Assembly: GCA_022836615.1 (NCBI GenBank)
Contig: MU405249.1
Location: 62,001-126,000 of the forward strand
Direction of reading: 5' to 3'
DNA from: Annulohypoxylon bovei var. microspora
Taxonomy: Eukaryota; Ascomycota; Sordariomycetes; Xylariales; Hypoxylaceae
Length of the DNA: 64,000 nt
Numbering within the stretch: position 1 is the first letter of the stretch; each line of letters starts with the position of its first letter. Made by a program: the position numbers and the translations under genes. Shown piece by piece: positions 61,801-64,000 of the stretch. Below the pieces are notes generated by a model. The model was given only the letters and a program-made list of their open reading frames with translations, was not told the DNA's origin and ran no database searches.

Positions 61801-64000
61801 TAATAATAATACGAACGTTAATAAATATTAAAACATAAGCATATATAATCGTTAATTAATAAAACACACGTTTAATAGCAAATATATAAGACCTCCCCAC
61901 CACTTAATTTAATTAATTTATTATAATAAAAAACTTTAATAAATAAATTATTAATTAAATTAATAAAGTAATTTATATTAACATTTAAATATAAAATAAA
62001 AGTTTTTATAATATATTTATTTTTTTAATAAATTTAAAAAACCGCTTTTAATTTTAAATAATATTAAAGTTTAAATTTTTAATAAAATATAACATTATAT
62101 TAAATAATTAACGTTAATAATTAATTTTCTTTAAATCGTTATTTTCCCATTATTATTACGCTTTTAATATTACGTTAAAATTTTTTATTTTTTAAAAAAA
62201 CATGGATAAAATTATATAAAAAGATATAAAACGTTATAATTACTTTTAATTTTATATTTTAAAAAAAAAATAAACCATTATAACATTTATATACTTTATA
62301 ATAAACTTTATAATTAAAATGAATTAATAATTTTTTATTATTATTCCGTTTTTTTTTTCTTAATTTTTTATTAAACTTTTAATGTATTTTACATTATTAC
62401 TTATTATAAATGTTTATTTAATTTTAAACTTAATATTTATTAAAAAGATGTTACATTTTTAATGGAATTTTAATATAATTTATAAGTTATTAAACGCTTT
62501 TATTTTATTTTATTAAAAGTTTAATTTAATTTTTAAAAAAAAATTATAATAAAAAAATAACTTTATTTAAAAATAAATTATAAAAAGGTTTCCTTTTTAT
62601 TTATATAATTTAATTAAAATGTTTTTAAAAAAAAATAATAATTCGTTACCACCCCATTAATTTTTTAATTATAAAATAAATTTAAAAAAAAGTATTAACT
62701 TCATTAAATTATACCCCTTTTATAATATAAATATAAAACATTTATAAGCTTTAAAAAAATATTTATTAAATCATTTACGTAAAAAATAAATTATATTTAA
62801 TGTAATTAAATATAAATCTTTTATTTTTTTCGTAAAAAAATTAAAAAATGGCTTAAAGTTTTATGTTAATTATTAAAAATTAAATGTTTATATTAAAAAA
62901 AATCATTACTTTTTTCCTTTAATTAACGAAATATTAAAAAAGATCTTTAAAATTAAGGTTTTTATAAAGTTTAATATTTATTAAATTTTTTATTATATTA
63001 AAATAAACCTCGTTTTAAAAAACCTTATTATTTTTTAAATTTATTTTAAATCGTATAAATACCACGTATTTCCTTTTAAATTAAACAATAAGCTTAATGC
63101 GTTTTAAAGATATATTAATTAAGCTTTTTTCTCGTTTTTTAACGATTTTTACATAACGTATATAAATGATATTTTAATTTATTTAAAAAACCCATTTCTT
63201 TATAAACATTATATATAATAAATATTAAAACGTTTACATTTTATTAACTTATAAATTAATATTTAAAAAAATAAGTTTTTAATTATAAAAATTAAATTCT
63301 TAAAGTTTATTATTTTTATTTTTAATGTGGTTATTAATTAAAATAAAATTAAAGTGGTTTAAAATTAAAAAATACTTTTCTAAGTTTAAAAACTTTAATC
63401 GTTTTTAAACTTTTATAATTTTTACCGACAATTTATATCGGAATATAATTAAATTATAAAGCTTTTATATTTTTTCACCGTTACTTTACATTAAATTTAA
63501 ATTAATAAACATACCAAGGTATTCGAAGCATTAAAAATAACTTTAATCATTTTTTTAATTTTAAAACACTTTTATAAAAATCGAAAGGTTAAATTAAAAA
63601 TTAACGCTTTTAACGGGATAATTTCCGGAGTTTTTTCGTAATTAAACAAATTAAGGGACTGGCATTTAATGGCTTTTTTTTTTAAAATAATAATTTTTTT
63701 AAAATGTAATTATTTTATTTATAATAAGGAGTTCCTCGTTATTATAATAATAATAAAACTTTAAAAATATATATTCATTTTATTAAATAATAAATTCGAT
63801 ATATTTATAAATTATTAAACGTTATAATATTTCGTTATTAAAAAAATGTTAAATTTTTATTAAGTTAATTAAAATGAACATTTATTTTAATTTAATTACG
63901 AATTATATTATCGCTTAAAAAAGGAAAATATAATAATTAACGTTTTATTTTAAAAAGCGGTTAACTTAACCATTTAAAAAACGATTAAAAAATATAATTA
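61801..64000. other. AT-rich sequence to the window end
   Basis: Almost entirely A/T; no frame, repeat unit or RNA could be recognised. The block clearly continues beyond the window. Confidence 0.5.

Larger units (their letters stand above)
54541..64000. repeat. AT-rich, RIP-type degenerate repeat block
   Basis: From about 54.54 kb to the window end the sequence becomes overwhelmingly A and T, except for islands near 55.4-55.9 kb and 60.6-61.8 kb. No intact gene is present. Where copies can be compared, differences are almost all C/T or G/A transitions, the signature of repeat-induced point mutation. It behaves like an AT isochore and continues past the window. Confidence 0.9.

Noticed and set aside
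61619..61831. 70-codon frame at the end of unit C
   Set aside because: Asn/Lys-rich, lies in a repeat whose sister copies do not keep the frame.

Overview
The window is nuclear DNA of a filamentous ascomycete (Pezizomycotina, most likely a Sordariomycete). The evidence is short GT-AG introns of about 45-120 bp with CTAAC/CTGAC-like branch sites, two Zn2Cys6 regulators, a C2H2 regulator, a fungal 'Rhodopsin'-domain (PTH11-like) membrane protein, an RNA-silencing RdRP, and a final 9.5 kb of extremely AT-rich repeats carrying C-to-T and G-to-A differences typical of repeat-induced point mutation (RIP).

Layout. 0.8-2.6 kb: C2H2 zinc-finger regulator. 3.8-4.3 kb: retrotransposon integrase scrap beside a tRNA 3'-half-like sequence. 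7.7-9.2 kb (-): seven-helix Rhodopsin-domain protein. 11.4 kb: 15-bp minisatellite. 11.8-12.6 kb: ribosomal protein uL1 (L10a). 13.8-15.1 kb (-): NADH diphosphatase of the Nudix family. 16.2-17.4 kb: PQ-loop vacuolar amino-acid transporter. 17.4-21.5 kb: no recognisable gene. 21.5-25.2 kb: calpain-like protease with a long charged tail. 25.8-27.3 kb (-): nickel/cobalt transporter. 29.5-32.8 kb (-): Zn2Cys6 regulator with nine inferred exons. 35.9-43.7 kb: a compact set of a Dal5-like MFS permease (-), an amidase (+) and a second Zn2Cys6 regulator (-). 45.0-49.2 kb: RNA-dependent RNA polymerase. 49.9-50.3 kb: small secreted eight-cysteine, hydrophobin-like protein. 51.0-52.1 kb: aldo/keto reductase. 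53.2-54.1 kb: gamma-glutamylcyclotransferase-like (AIG2-like) protein. 54.5-64 kb: gene-free AT-rich block with a wrecked LTR element and three tandem 1.15-1.2 kb units.

How the genes fit together. Most are unrelated housekeeping or membrane functions. The clearest functional group is permease, amidase and regulator: permease and amidase are divergent across a 1.2 kb region that contains eight HGATAR (AreA-type) sites, which suggests nitrogen-regulated uptake and hydrolysis of an amide. The RdRP and the RIP-degraded repeats show two layers of genome defence side by side: a silencing enzyme and the scars of mutation-based silencing.

Gene models were spliced by hand from frame continuity, splice signals and family motifs. 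All multi-exon models close in frame, but exon borders are inferences. I saw no complete tRNA or rRNA gene and no CRISPR array.
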